From Chryseobacterium culicis (GTDB lineage Bacteria; Bacteroidota; Bacteroidia; Flavobacteriales; Weeksellaceae): a stretch of DNA of 64,000 bases. Where the stretch lies: positions 1,054,001-1,118,000 of the forward strand of contig NZ_FNWQ01000001.1 of the NCBI RefSeq assembly GCF_900108365.1, given 5' to 3'. The position numbers and the translations under genes are program-made. This document shows, one piece after another, positions 47,319 through 55,944 of this stretch (positions are counted from its first letter, which is position 1; each line of letters opens with the position of its first letter). The notes under the pieces were generated by a model that did not search any database, was not told the origin of the DNA, and saw only the letters and a list, made by a program, of their open reading frames with translations.

Positions 47319-49073
47319 ATGAAGAAGATGTATACAAAAAGCACGGTTTTATTACTTTTAACTTCAGTTATTACAATGAGTAACGCACAGGAAGTAGATC
47401 TCGAAAATCTGGGAAAGAGAACAATGGAAGAACTGAAAAAGAATCCCTTTAAAATAAGCGGGGGAATTTCTGCCAATTCAGTTTTCTACAATTCTAATGT
47501 GTACAACGGAAGGGCTCCGTTTACCTATTTTCTCAATGGAAATCTCAATTTAGGACTTTATAAATGGACGATGCCGGTATCCTACAGCTTTACCAATCAG
47601 GGCAGCCAGTTAGGATATCAGGTTCCTTTTAAGTTCAACAGAATAAGCATTGCACCAAAGTATAAATGGATCAAAGCCTATATCGGGGATGCTAATATGG
47701 CCTTTTCGCCCTATACCTTTAATGGGCTGTTGTTTACAGGAGCGGGTGTAGAACTTACTCCGGATATTCCTCTGAAAGTGGCTTTAATGACAGGAAGGCT
47801 TAACAAAGCGGTGGAAGATGACGGAAATCCAAGTACAATTCCGGCGTACCGCAGAATGGGCTACGGAGCACATATCAGGTGGGAAAAAGAAAAATATAAA
47901 TTAGGGTTAATAGGATTTTATGCAAAAGATGATGTAAGTTCTTTATCCGTTGCTCCCGATGCAAAAGGAGTTTTGCCACAGGAAAACCTTGTACTGTCTT
48001 TAACAGGAAGCTTCATGATTGATAAAAACCTGGAAGTATATGGAGAATATGCCAATTCTGCTTTAGTGGAGGATTTAAGAGCTTCCTCAAATTCGGCTGT
48101 GAAAAAGGGAATTGCCTCTAAATTTCTTGCTTCAAATTCTTCGCTTCAGAGCTATTCTGCCTATAATGGCGGGGTTAATTTAAAACTCAAAAAAGGAATG
48201 ATCGGAGTGAGATATGAAAGAATAGATCCCGGATACCGAACGTTAGGAGCTTATTATTTTAACAATGATCTTGAAAATATTACACTGAATGCTGCTTTTA
48301 CTTTTTGGAAGGATAAACTGGCTCTTTCCGGAAATGTAGGCCGGCAGAGAGATAATCTTGACGGACAGAAATTCAAGCAGACCAGCCGTTGGGTAGGTGC
48401 TGTGAATGCCAATCTGAAAGCATCTGATAAGCTGATGATCACGGCCAGCTATTCTAATTTTACCATGTTTACCAACAGGCAGCTCAACCAGTTTAATACA
48501 ATCAATAATAACCCACTGCTGATCCAGCAGCCCAAAGATTCTATAGACTATAAGCAGATCTCGCAGAATACCAATTTCAATGTCAATTACATGCTGTCCG
48601 GCACCAAAGAAAAGGTACAGAATATTAATATTAATTATTCACTCAATGATATGGTAAGCCGGGAAAACGGGATTGTTAGAAAAGGAGGTTTATCCAGATT
48701 TCATAATGCCAATATTAATTATACATTAGGATTTCCGGAGAAGAAAATGAATATTGGTACTTCCTTTAACTATACTCATACATTTGCTGCTTCGCAAACC
48801 TCCGCAATCTGGGGACCTGCTGTGACGGTGACTAAGGCATTTCTTAAAGAAGATAAACTTAAAACCAGTTTTGGGACTTCCTATAACCATTCGGGAAGCC
48901 GTACAGCTCATATTAATGTCACCAGTTTTAGATTAGGCGCTAATTATATTCCCTGGAAGAAGCATAGTTTTGATATGAATTTTATTCAGATGTTCAGAAA
49001 CAGCAATCAGCCTGTCGAAAACCCAAACGTCAGTGAAATGACCTGTACTGTGGGTTATAATTACAGTTTTTAA
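47319..49073 (+). CDS. Outer-membrane beta-barrel protein
   Basis: A 584-residue protein with a signal peptide (STVLLLLTSVITMSNAQ). The mature part is a run of alternating amphipathic strands ending in aromatic residues (ANSVFYNSNVYNGRAPFTYF, SLTGSFMIDKNLEVYGEYAN, NININYSL) and finishes TVGYNYSF, with the C-terminal Phe typical of outer-membrane barrels. It has no TonB box or plug that I recognise. It is the last gene of the island before a terminator and is co-transcribed with the PKD lipoprotein. It may be the outer-membrane channel or anchor for the island's secreted proteins. That role is inference. Confidence 0.78.
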   Translation: MKKMYTKSTVLLLLTSVITMSNAQEVDLENLGKRTMEELKKNPFKISGGISANSVFYNSNVYNGRAPFTYFLNGNLNLGLYKWTMPVSYSFTNQGSQLGYQVPFKFNRISIAPKYKWIKAYIGDANMAFSPYTFNGLLFTGAGVELTPDIPLKVALMTGRLNKAVEDDGNPSTIPAYRRMGYGAHIRWEKEKYKLGLIGFYAKDDVSSLSVAPDAKGVLPQENLVLSLTGSFMIDKNLEVYGEYANSALVEDLRASSNSAVKKGIASKFLASNSSLQSYSAYNGGVNLKLKKGMIGVRYERIDPGYRTLGAYYFNNDLENITLNAAFTFWKDKLALSGNVGRQRDNLDGQKFKQTSRWVGAVNANLKASDKLMITASYSNFTMFTNRQLNQFNTINNNPLLIQQPKDSIDYKQISQNTNFNVNYMLSGTKEKVQNININYSLNDMVSRENGIVRKGGLSRFHNANINYTLGFPEKKMNIGTSFNYTHTFAASQTSAIWGPAVTVTKAFLKEDKLKTSFGTSYNHSGSRTAHINVTSFRLGANYIPWKKHSFDMNFIQMFRNSNQPVENPNVSEMTCTVGYNYSF

Positions 49074-49111
49074 AATTGAACTGATATTTACTCAAAAAAT
49101 ACTTAAAAATG

Positions 49112-49147
49112 TCAGGACGGATATTGATGACCCGTCCTGATTTATTT
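49112..49147 (+). terminator. Terminator of the toxin island
   Basis: TCAGGACGG pairs with CCGTCCTGA (9 bp) across an 11-nt loop and is followed by a T-rich tail. It lies between the convergent barrel and AraC genes, and ends the plus-strand run. Confidence 0.78.
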
Positions 49148-49169
49148 TGATACCCGATTCACATCCTGT

Positions 49170-50117
49170 TTAAGAAGAGAGACTGTACTTCTTTGGTTTC
49201 ATCCCTATATGTTTTTCAAATATTCTGGAAAAATGACTGAGATTACTGAATCCTAATTGATATCCCGCTTCAGAAACAGATAGTTGTTCTTCCCTTAATA
49301 ATCTGGCCGCCTCCTGCATACGCAGGGTTTGAAAATAATTATAAATACTGTCTCCAAATACCTGCCGGAACAATTTGACCAGTTTGCTCACACTCATATG
49401 GTGCTGCTTTGCCAATAGAGTTAATTGTGGAGGCTGATCCAAACACAAGGCCATTTCGTTCCGAATAGAAAAAAGACTTTTTGCATCCGTAGCATTAAGT
49501 ATGTAATTTGTGATTGGTATTCTTCTGAAAAACGATTTCAAAAATTCATAAAGGAGCTCTTCGGCTTTGATCTTAAAAAATAAGAGATTGAAAGGAGCTT
49601 TTTTATCTTTGAGAAAAACATCTTGAGCAATGTCGCGGATTTTTGTAGAAATAAATTCTTCATAAAAATAAGACTGATGCTTCAGATTGCTAAAAAATTC
49701 TCGTTGCACCTCATTTTCCATCCAGGAGCTGAGGTAATCTACCGTAACGCCAATGATGATGTTGCTGGAATGCACGTGAGGAAACACATCAATCTCCAGT
49801 GCCAGGTCAGAAGAAGAAATCTGCACCGATGAACGTAGACTGTCAGGATGGTGAGAGGCGGGGAAAATATTTCTGAAGCTGAAGACAACCAGCTCCCTGT
49901 TTACTTCCAATTGACTTCGGATTATTTTTACCGGCTTGGTAAGCGTATACTCCTGCAGCATCATTCTCATCTCTGAAAAAAGTTCGATCCTTTTCATATA
50001 GCCGCTTCCCAGTTTATCCGGTATCAATACGGAACCATCTGCGTCACTTATTCCGCCGTTAGCGATAATATATTGCAACAAATCATCTGTAACTATAGGT
50101 TGAATTTCATTTTTCAT
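49170..50117 (-). CDS. AraC-family transcriptional regulator
   Basis: A 315-residue regulator. The C-terminal ~100 residues hold both helix-turn-helix units of the AraC/XylS family: MSVSKLVKLFRQVFG, then SVSEAGYQLGFSNLSHFSRIF and HIGMKPKKY. The N-terminal 200 residues are a non-canonical sensor region with no family that I recognise and no membrane span. The gene is transcribed divergently from the FAD monooxygenase with less than 100 bp between starts, so it most likely controls that gene, and perhaps itself, in answer to an aromatic or antibiotic compound. Confidence 0.9.
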   Translation of the reverse strand: MKNEIQPIVTDDLLQYIIANGGISDADGSVLIPDKLGSGYMKRIELFSEMRMMLQEYTLTKPVKIIRSQLEVNRELVVFSFRNIFPASHHPDSLRSSVQISSSDLALEIDVFPHVHSSNIIIGVTVDYLSSWMENEVQREFFSNLKHQSYFYEEFISTKIRDIAQDVFLKDKKAPFNLLFFKIKAEELLYEFLKSFFRRIPITNYILNATDAKSLFSIRNEMALCLDQPPQLTLLAKQHHMSVSKLVKLFRQVFGDSIYNYFQTLRMQEAARLLREEQLSVSEAGYQLGFSNLSHFSRIFEKHIGMKPKKYSLSS

Positions 50118-50201
50118 AATACCGGATAGAACTATTATTCTGTTAAATATAGCTATTTATATTCTTATATGCTCAATAAATTTGTTGAAAATAAAATTAA
50201 A

Positions 50202-51719
50202 ATGATAAATACGATGAAAGCAGGCTATGACGTAATTGTTGTTGGTGCAGGACCAACAGGATTGATGCTGGCAAGTGAGCTGAAATTGCAGGGTGCCAGC
50301 GTGGCAGTGATAGAGAGAAGAGCACATGGAACTTCCAGTGAATCACGGGCTCCGGGTATTAATGCCCGCACCATGGAAATATTGGGGATGCGCGGATTGG
50401 CAGAAGATTTCAAAGCCCTGGGCAAACCATTAGAAGCAGTATTATTTTCAGGGCTCATGATGATGCCTAAAAAATGGGATGATCTTTGGCCTGACGCATT
50501 GATTTTGCCTCAACATCAAACCGAAAAATTATTAAGAGAATATGCTGAAAAGCTGGGTGTTATTTTCCATTGGTCAACAGAACTCATAGATTTTTACCAG
50601 GATGAAAATGAAGTGAAAGTTCATGTAAAAAAAGATAATGAAGTACAGCAGCTGAATGCCCTTTATCTGGCAGGTTGTGATGGCGGAAGAAGTAAAGTTC
50701 GTGAAATCTGCGGTGCTTCGTTTACCGGAGAAGATCCTCAGTCGCATTGGATTGTTGCCGATGTTGAACTTAAGAATCCACCAGCAGAAAATCAGCGGTT
50801 CGGACGAAACAGCCGTATTGGCACCTATCAGGTTTCCAGTGTGGAAGAGGGCTGGTTCCGTGTAAGCTTAATGAAAATACAGCCGCCTCTGGACCAAAGG
50901 GCAAAAGTGACCCTTGAAGAGCTCCGTCAGGCCATGCTAGAAGGTATAGGTACTGATTTTGGTTTAGTGTCTGCGAGATGGATGTCTCGTTTTACCGACA
51001 GTTTCAGGCAAGTTTCACAATACCGTTTTCAAAGAATCTTATTATTGGGAGATGCTGCCCATACCCATTCTCCAATTGGAGGGCAGGGACTGAACCTTGG
51101 CATTCAGGATGCTGTGAATTTGGGCTGGAAATTAGCATGGTCGGCAAAAGGGCTGGCTGATGAAAAGCTTTTAGACACCTTTAACGAAGAACGTCATCCT
51201 GTTGGTGCTCTGGTTTTGAAAATGGCCAAGGCGCAGACCGCGCTCATCAAACCCAATCCACAAATAGAAGCTCTGCGCTCTGTTGTAGGGGACCTGCTCA
51301 TATCGCCCGAGTCAACTTTGAAAATAAGCCGTATTTTAAGTGGCTTAGGAATACAGTATTCTTTTGGCGCAGGCCTGCATCCTCTGGTTGGTCAACGTAT
51401 GCCTGATGTGGAGCTGGTGGTAAATGGAATTCCAACCTCTTTGTATGCACTTATGCATTCTGGTAAAGGAATAGTTTTGAATCTTAATGATGACATCTCT
51501 TTTTCGGTTCCGGAAATATATAAAAAGCAGGTTGAAACCATCAGGGCAGTTTCTCATATTTCCACAATAAATAATCAATGGAAATTATCTGCTGTAGGTG
51601 AAGTACCCGTCGTCTCTCAACTACTGATCCGTCCGGACGGCTTTGTGGCCTGGACCAATGCGGATGAGACTACAGGACCGGAAAATATTTTGGAAAGTTG
51701 GCTTTCAAACATAAAATAA
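50202..51719 (+). CDS. FAD-dependent aromatic-type monooxygenase
   Basis: A flavoprotein hydroxylase of about 505 residues. Residues near the start carry the Rossmann motif VVGAGPTGLMLA, a mid-protein GDAAHTHSPIGGQGLNLG forms the second FAD site, and the last 110 residues are a thioredoxin-like C-terminal domain as in phenol hydroxylase relatives. Such enzymes use NADPH and oxygen to hydroxylate aromatics, and some inactivate rifamycins. Possible starts are ATG 50169, 50202 and 50214. A -7-like box TAAATTTG at 50177-50184 makes 50169 unlikely. It is paired with the divergent AraC gene. No reading of the exact substrate is possible. Confidence 0.86.
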   Translation: MINTMKAGYDVIVVGAGPTGLMLASELKLQGASVAVIERRAHGTSSESRAPGINARTMEILGMRGLAEDFKALGKPLEAVLFSGLMMMPKKWDDLWPDALILPQHQTEKLLREYAEKLGVIFHWSTELIDFYQDENEVKVHVKKDNEVQQLNALYLAGCDGGRSKVREICGASFTGEDPQSHWIVADVELKNPPAENQRFGRNSRIGTYQVSSVEEGWFRVSLMKIQPPLDQRAKVTLEELRQAMLEGIGTDFGLVSARWMSRFTDSFRQVSQYRFQRILLLGDAAHTHSPIGGQGLNLGIQDAVNLGWKLAWSAKGLADEKLLDTFNEERHPVGALVLKMAKAQTALIKPNPQIEALRSVVGDLLISPESTLKISRILSGLGIQYSFGAGLHPLVGQRMPDVELVVNGIPTSLYALMHSGKGIVLNLNDDISFSVPEIYKKQVETIRAVSHISTINNQWKLSAVGEVPVVSQLLIRPDGFVAWTNADETTGPENILESWLSNIK

Positions 51720-51970
51720 CCTGATGTGTATTCTAACGTTCCTAAAAAATTATGAACACAACGATTCCCGATTGCATCAGTTTTAATCTTCTAAAATGAT
51801 AAGAAGCCTTTAAAAAGCAGCACATTTCATCATTTTGAATAAGCAGATTTCGGGTGAAATTTTCAGCATGATGAGTAAACTTCTGCGTCAGAATAGGCAA
51901 TGTGCTTGCTTTATTTATTGGGATAAAATATGAGATAATTAAACCATTTTAAAAAATCTTTACTTGAAGC
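51720..51970. other. Convergent spacer
   Basis: About 250 bp between the monooxygenase and the histidine phosphatase gene. Only micro-ORFs of 15-21 codons are present, and I see no convincing hairpin terminator or gene. Confidence 0.4.
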
Positions 51971-52609
51971 TTATAACAATTTTTGTGCATTGGCTATTTT
52001 GTAGGAGGTATCGCTCAGTTTCCTGATGATCCTTTTTCCATCAATTGTTTGCTGCAAAAAAGATACACCACCGCTTACTCCGTATAAATCAATTGAATTA
52101 AGCATTTCCACATCCAGCCCAAGCCACATCACATTGAAAATGCTTAAGGTCTCACCGTGGGAGACGATAATGATGTTTTCATCCGGACTTTGTACTACTT
52201 TTTCATAAAATGGCTTTAATCTCTGCCAGACATCAAATCTTGACTCTGCATTGCTGAAGCATTTATCGTACATACTTTTTTCTTCCTGCTCTATATTGTC
52301 CTTGAGCCACTGCACAGATTTACCGATAGCTTTTCCCAGGCTTCTTTCCTTGAGAGCATCTGTAAATTCGGGAACTGTATCAAATGTATGGCTTATTATT
52401 TCAGCGGTTTCTCTGGTTCTGATGAGAGGTGAGGTATACAGAACAAAAGATTTGCCCTGAACCTCACTTTGTAAATTATACGCAATGTTCTCGGATTGCT
52501 GAATACCCTTTTCCGTAAGATTCCAGTCAGTCCAGGAACCCACCATTCCATTTAAATGATGTATGGATTCAGGATGCTGTACAGTAATGATATTTTTCTT
52601 CTGAAACAT
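51971..52609 (-). CDS. Histidine phosphatase (phosphoglycerate-mutase-like) with altered RHG motif
   Basis: A 212-residue member of the histidine phosphatase superfamily. The first catalytic block is VQHPES in place of VRHGET: the nucleophilic His is kept, but Arg becomes Gln and Gly becomes Pro. The remaining pattern is normal: SPLIRTRETAE near residue 80 and VSHGET near residue 150 supply the other active-site groups. There is no signal peptide. It ends well before the monooxygenase stop (convergent, 250-bp spacer) and lies 23 bp downstream of the DinB-like gene, with which it is probably co-transcribed. Activity may be changed by the altered motif. Confidence 0.84.
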   Translation of the reverse strand: MFQKKNIITVQHPESIHHLNGMVGSWTDWNLTEKGIQQSENIAYNLQSEVQGKSFVLYTSPLIRTRETAEIISHTFDTVPEFTDALKERSLGKAIGKSVQWLKDNIEQEEKSMYDKCFSNAESRFDVWQRLKPFYEKVVQSPDENIIIVSHGETLSIFNVMWLGLDVEMLNSIDLYGVSGGVSFLQQTIDGKRIIRKLSDTSYKIANAQKLL

Positions 52610-52632
52610 TGAAACTTTTTAGATTTTATGGG

Positions 52633-53088
52633 TTAAATAAGCTTTCTCATGCTCATCATATACCCTAAGTGAAGTCCTTCGTGAAAATTATTCCACTCAA
52701 ACGCTTCCCGGATCGTTGTTACATGAAAGCCACTGCCGGTAGTACGCTCGTTATACGTAACAAATATGTTATTCTGAAAATCGTTAACAGTGGGTTCCAT
52801 TTGTGAAATGAGCAAATCCTTAAGAAGATCAGCTTCTGCCTGAGATACAGGCGATGTAGGTCTTGTACCGGACTGATACTTATTAAATATGTCTTCAGGA
52901 ATATGCCCCTTCAGAGAAGAACCTATATAAATTAACTTATGATGTGTGGCAATTATATGGCCGATGTTCCATATAAGGTTATTGTTAAAGCCTTCAGGAA
53001 CAATGTTCAGCTGTTCCAATGAATAATTTTCAAAAAACTTCAGGTAAGCCGCTCTGCTTGTTTTCCACACTTTAAAGACTGCATCCAT
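52633..53088 (-). CDS. DinB-like protein
   Basis: A 151-residue protein with the four-helix DinB/YfiT pattern. Candidate metal ligands are His in WNIGHIIATHH near residues 43-50 and His in HEGLHLGYM near the C-terminus. Members bind divalent metal, and several act as thiol transferases or have unknown roles in stress. There is no signal peptide. The gene is followed by the histidine phosphatase in the same direction. The specific substrate is unknown. Confidence 0.82.
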   Translation of the reverse strand: MDAVFKVWKTSRAAYLKFFENYSLEQLNIVPEGFNNNLIWNIGHIIATHHKLIYIGSSLKGHIPEDIFNKYQSGTRPTSPVSQAEADLLKDLLISQMEPTVNDFQNNIFVTYNERTTGSGFHVTTIREAFEWNNFHEGLHLGYMMSMRKLI

Positions 53089-53234
53089 CCTCTTGTTACT
53101 TTTATTGAAAGAAGTTAATAAAATACTTTATTTTACCCCAGTTGGAGTATTCATTACAAAGCTACAGATATTATAAAATAAGCCAAAGCATCACTGAAAT
53201 AAATATTTTTCTTAACCTGTAAAATATTGGAAAT

Positions 53235-53519
53235 TTATCTTTTCGGACGGGCACTGTCAGAAACAGCTGCATTAATATTGCCCTCGGCATTGCCTGTATT
53301 ATTATTGCTTGTTTTTCTTCCTCCAATATGATCTTTTGTATTGATGCTGTCCCGGCCTGAGGTACTGTCAGTCTCTTTCAGTGCAGAGTCAGTAGGGGAA
53401 GAATCTTTAATTATTGTGGTTGAATCGGAAACGGATGTTGTATTTTGGGTTTCATATTTTTTTTGACATGCTACTATGCTGACAGCCAAAGCGCATAGTG
53501 GGAAAAGTAAATTTTTCAT
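53235..53519 (-). CDS. Small Ser/Thr/Asp-rich lipoprotein
   Basis: A 94-residue lipoprotein: MKNLLFPLCALAVSIVAC gives a lipobox with Cys18 and leaves a low-complexity polar mature part rich in Ser, Thr, Asp and Asn (SDSTTIIKDSSPTDSALK). No domain is recognised. It is transcribed away from the oxidase block. The plus-strand lipoprotein across the spacer (53849) is of the same style, so the two may be related envelope-stress lipoproteins. Confidence 0.72.
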   Translation of the reverse strand: MKNLLFPLCALAVSIVACQKKYETQNTTSVSDSTTIIKDSSPTDSALKETDSTSGRDSINTKDHIGGRKTSNNNTGNAEGNINAAVSDSARPKR

Positions 53520-53778
53520 AGAAATTTTGTTAATTGGGTTTATTCTGTCAAAATTCGATTTTTTGTTTCCGATATTCTATGAGTACAATCACAATGCAAG
53601 CAGATTCTTAAAAATATTCTTTTTGAAACCATAACTTTTTCCTCTCCACGATATCTTTTTTTTAATTGCTGAGTTTTCAACCGTTACTTGAATAAATGGT
53701 TATGATGCATACTAATTAAAGAGTACAATATATGAATGTGTACGAAGTAATTAATTAAAATCAAAAATAAAACATTAT

Positions 53779-53794
53779 TATGATAAAGATCATA
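53779..53794. promoter_or_regulatory. Crp/Fnr-type dyad ahead of the oxidase block
   Basis: TATGAT-AAAG-ATCATA is a perfect 6-bp inverted repeat with a TGA-N6-TCA core as in CRP/FNR sites. Its centre lies 29.5 bp upstream of the T of the -7 box at 53816, i.e. near -42 of the likely transcript start, which is the class II activator position. The same motif with the same spacing occurs at 58395-58410. Confidence 0.7.
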
Positions 53795-53815
53795 AACTGG
53801 CAAGATCTAAGTGTA

Positions 53816-53823
53816 TACCTTTG
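53816..53823 (+). promoter_or_regulatory. -7 box of the lipoprotein/oxidase operon
   Basis: TACCTTTG fits TAnnTTTG, 26 bp ahead of the ATG at 53849. No good TTG -33 element is seen at the dyad, in keeping with activation by a bound factor. Confidence 0.6.
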
Positions 53824-53848
53824 AATACACACCACAAAATTTATCATT

Positions 53849-54061
53849 ATGAAATTACTTATTCTGTTAATGCTGTTTACAGGATTTCTCCTTAGCAGCT
53901 GTAGAAAAGAATCCCAGCCACAGCAGACTCACATAGACAGTCTTAATACAGGGGACAGTATGGTTTCCGGAACAGCCCAGATTACACCGGATTCCGGAGA
54001 CAGTACGCTTCCTATGGATAGTACTGCTTATGATGTAGACTCTATTAAGAAAAGCAAATAG
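53849..54061 (+). CDS. Small lipoprotein at the head of the oxidase operon
   Basis: A 70-residue lipoprotein: MKLLILLMLFTGFLLSSC gives a lipobox with Cys18 and a short mature part rich in Ser, Asp, Thr and Gln. No domain is recognised. It starts 26 bp after the -7 box that follows the Crp/Fnr-type dyad. A small hairpin (TGCTTCC at 54086-54092 with GGAGGCA at 54101-54107) lies after its stop and could partly attenuate reading into the oxidase genes. Confidence 0.72.
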   Translation: MKLLILLMLFTGFLLSSCRKESQPQQTHIDSLNTGDSMVSGTAQITPDSGDSTLPMDSTAYDVDSIKKSK

Positions 54062-54180
54062 CCTTTTGATACAATCACCTGGTGATGCTTCCATTTTTTT
54101 GGAGGCAGGGTTGATGTTGTCCTGCAGTGAGTATTAGCACTCCGGAATTACCTATTAAAAATAATCCATACACTTTTGTC

Positions 54181-55932
54181 ATGGCAGAATCGTCATTGTT
54201 TAATCAGACCGGTATACAGCTTACCTTGTTTTTGATGTTAATCATTATTATAGCAGGCTTAACGGTCCTTGTCTTTAAGTTTTTATCGGTATATTCAGCT
54301 ATTTTAAGGCGAAGGGAATATCTTGAAGCTCAAAAGAAAATCCAAGAATTAAGCCTTTCAGAAATAGAAGAATACCAGAAAAGAGAAGCCGAGCTGAAAT
54401 TTGAGCTGTCAGAAAATGAGCTATCGGGAATACGGCCTCCTGCAGATGAAAAAGGAGTAGTCCAGAACATCAATTTCGTTGAAGAATTCAGATTCTTTCC
54501 CAATAAAAGGAGAACCTCCTCTTTTGTCAATTATGTATCCCCTCAGCTTACCCGGCTTATTTTGCTGTTTTTAGGAACTGCGGCATTTTGGCTGATAATA
54601 GGTACCTCCTTTGGGCTCTATGCCGGAATAAAATATGTAGCACCGGATATAGATCATATAAGCTGGTTAAGCTTTGGCAGACTAAGGCCGGCACATACCA
54701 ATGCCGTATTTTGGGGATGGGCTTCGCTTGCTATGGTTGGGCTGTCCTATTATGTTGTGACCCGCGTGAGCAATATAGAGAATTACAATTTAAAATTAGG
54801 ATATACTTCTCTTATTCTGATGAATATTGCAGTGCTTTCCGGAACAATATCATTGCTGGCAGGAATTAACAACGGCGGGGGAGAATACCGGGAGTACATC
54901 TGGCCAATCATGATTACATTTGGGACCGGAGTTGCTTTTTCCACCTACAATCTGTTTAAACCTGTTGCAGAAAGGCTCGTGAAGGAAATTTATATTTCTA
55001 ACTGGTATATCATTGCAGGTTTCATGTTCATCGTTATTGTCATTGCGGTAGGTTATTCTCCTATATGGCAGGATGGGATGGGAGAGACTATTACACAGGG
55101 ATATTATATGCATCAGGCAATCGGAATGTGGTTTATGATGATCAATCTGGGACTGATGTATTATTTCCTTCCTCAGCAGCTCAATAAGCCTATTTATTCC
55201 TACAGTTTGGGAGCCCTTGCCTTTTGGACTCATATTCTTTTTTATACTTTAATAGGAACTCACCACTTTATTTTCAGTGCCATCCCATGGAGGTTACAGA
55301 CTACAGCGATCATTGCCAGTGTGGGAATGCTTATCCCTGTAGCAGCGGGAACAACCAACTTTTTGCTGACTTTCAATAATGCCTGGTATCAGCTTAAAAC
55401 AAGCTATACACTTCCTTTCTATTTTATGGCCATTATTTTTTATTTCACGGGATCTTTTCAGGGAACGGTGGAAGCTTTCAGATACACTAATTTATTGTGG
55501 CATTTTACCGATTTTACAGTATCTCACTCGCATCTTACTATGTACGGAATTATCACCTTTATGCTTTGGGCATTCTCCTATACGCTCATTCCAAGGCTTA
55601 CCGGAAAAGAACCTCCGAAAATACTTGTTGGGATCCATTTCTGGTTTGCTTTGCTGGGGCTTTTGATGTACGTGATCGCCCTGATGATAGGAGGAACGCA
55701 AACCGGGCTTATGTGGATGAAGAAAAAACCCTTTATTGACGGGGTGATCAATATGTTTCCGTTCTGGTTGTGGAGAGCTATCGGAGGTCTGTTTATGTGG
55801 ATTTCACATTTGATTTTCGGATACAATTTCTATAAAATGGTCAGATTAAAAGAAAATATCAGAATTCCGCGGACCCCTTCCGAAATTCTGGCAGCGAAAA
55901 AACAATTCAGCAATACAGATTTACACGCTTAA
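54181..55932 (+). CDS. ccoN: cbb3-type cytochrome c oxidase, catalytic subunit I
   Basis: From ATG 54181 it has 583 residues. A GTG at 54127 would add 18. Numbering below uses the longer form. It is a polytopic heme-copper oxidase that reduces oxygen at low concentrations. Visible ligands: His190 (RPAHTNA) for the low-spin heme, His329 (MHQ), His379-His380 (THHF) for CuB, Tyr373 in the FYTLIGTHH helix, and His467/His469 (SHSH). An additional helix at the N-terminus is followed by a 60-residue charged coiled coil. The Glu of the usual FEGP motif is Gln here (FQG, Gln445). The gene ends 12 bp before the cytochrome c subunit. Confidence 0.88.
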   Translation: MAESSLFNQTGIQLTLFLMLIIIIAGLTVLVFKFLSVYSAILRRREYLEAQKKIQELSLSEIEEYQKREAELKFELSENELSGIRPPADEKGVVQNINFVEEFRFFPNKRRTSSFVNYVSPQLTRLILLFLGTAAFWLIIGTSFGLYAGIKYVAPDIDHISWLSFGRLRPAHTNAVFWGWASLAMVGLSYYVVTRVSNIENYNLKLGYTSLILMNIAVLSGTISLLAGINNGGGEYREYIWPIMITFGTGVAFSTYNLFKPVAERLVKEIYISNWYIIAGFMFIVIVIAVGYSPIWQDGMGETITQGYYMHQAIGMWFMMINLGLMYYFLPQQLNKPIYSYSLGALAFWTHILFYTLIGTHHFIFSAIPWRLQTTAIIASVGMLIPVAAGTTNFLLTFNNAWYQLKTSYTLPFYFMAIIFYFTGSFQGTVEAFRYTNLLWHFTDFTVSHSHLTMYGIITFMLWAFSYTLIPRLTGKEPPKILVGIHFWFALLGLLMYVIALMIGGTQTGLMWMKKKPFIDGVINMFPFWLWRAIGGLFMWISHLIFGYNFYKMVRLKENIRIPRTPSEILAAKKQFSNTDLHA

Positions 55933-55944
55933 AACAGGACAATT

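Noticed and set aside
54086..54107. Hairpin with T run in its loop after the small lipoprotein gene
   Set aside because: The T run is in the loop, not after the stem, so I do not call it a terminator.
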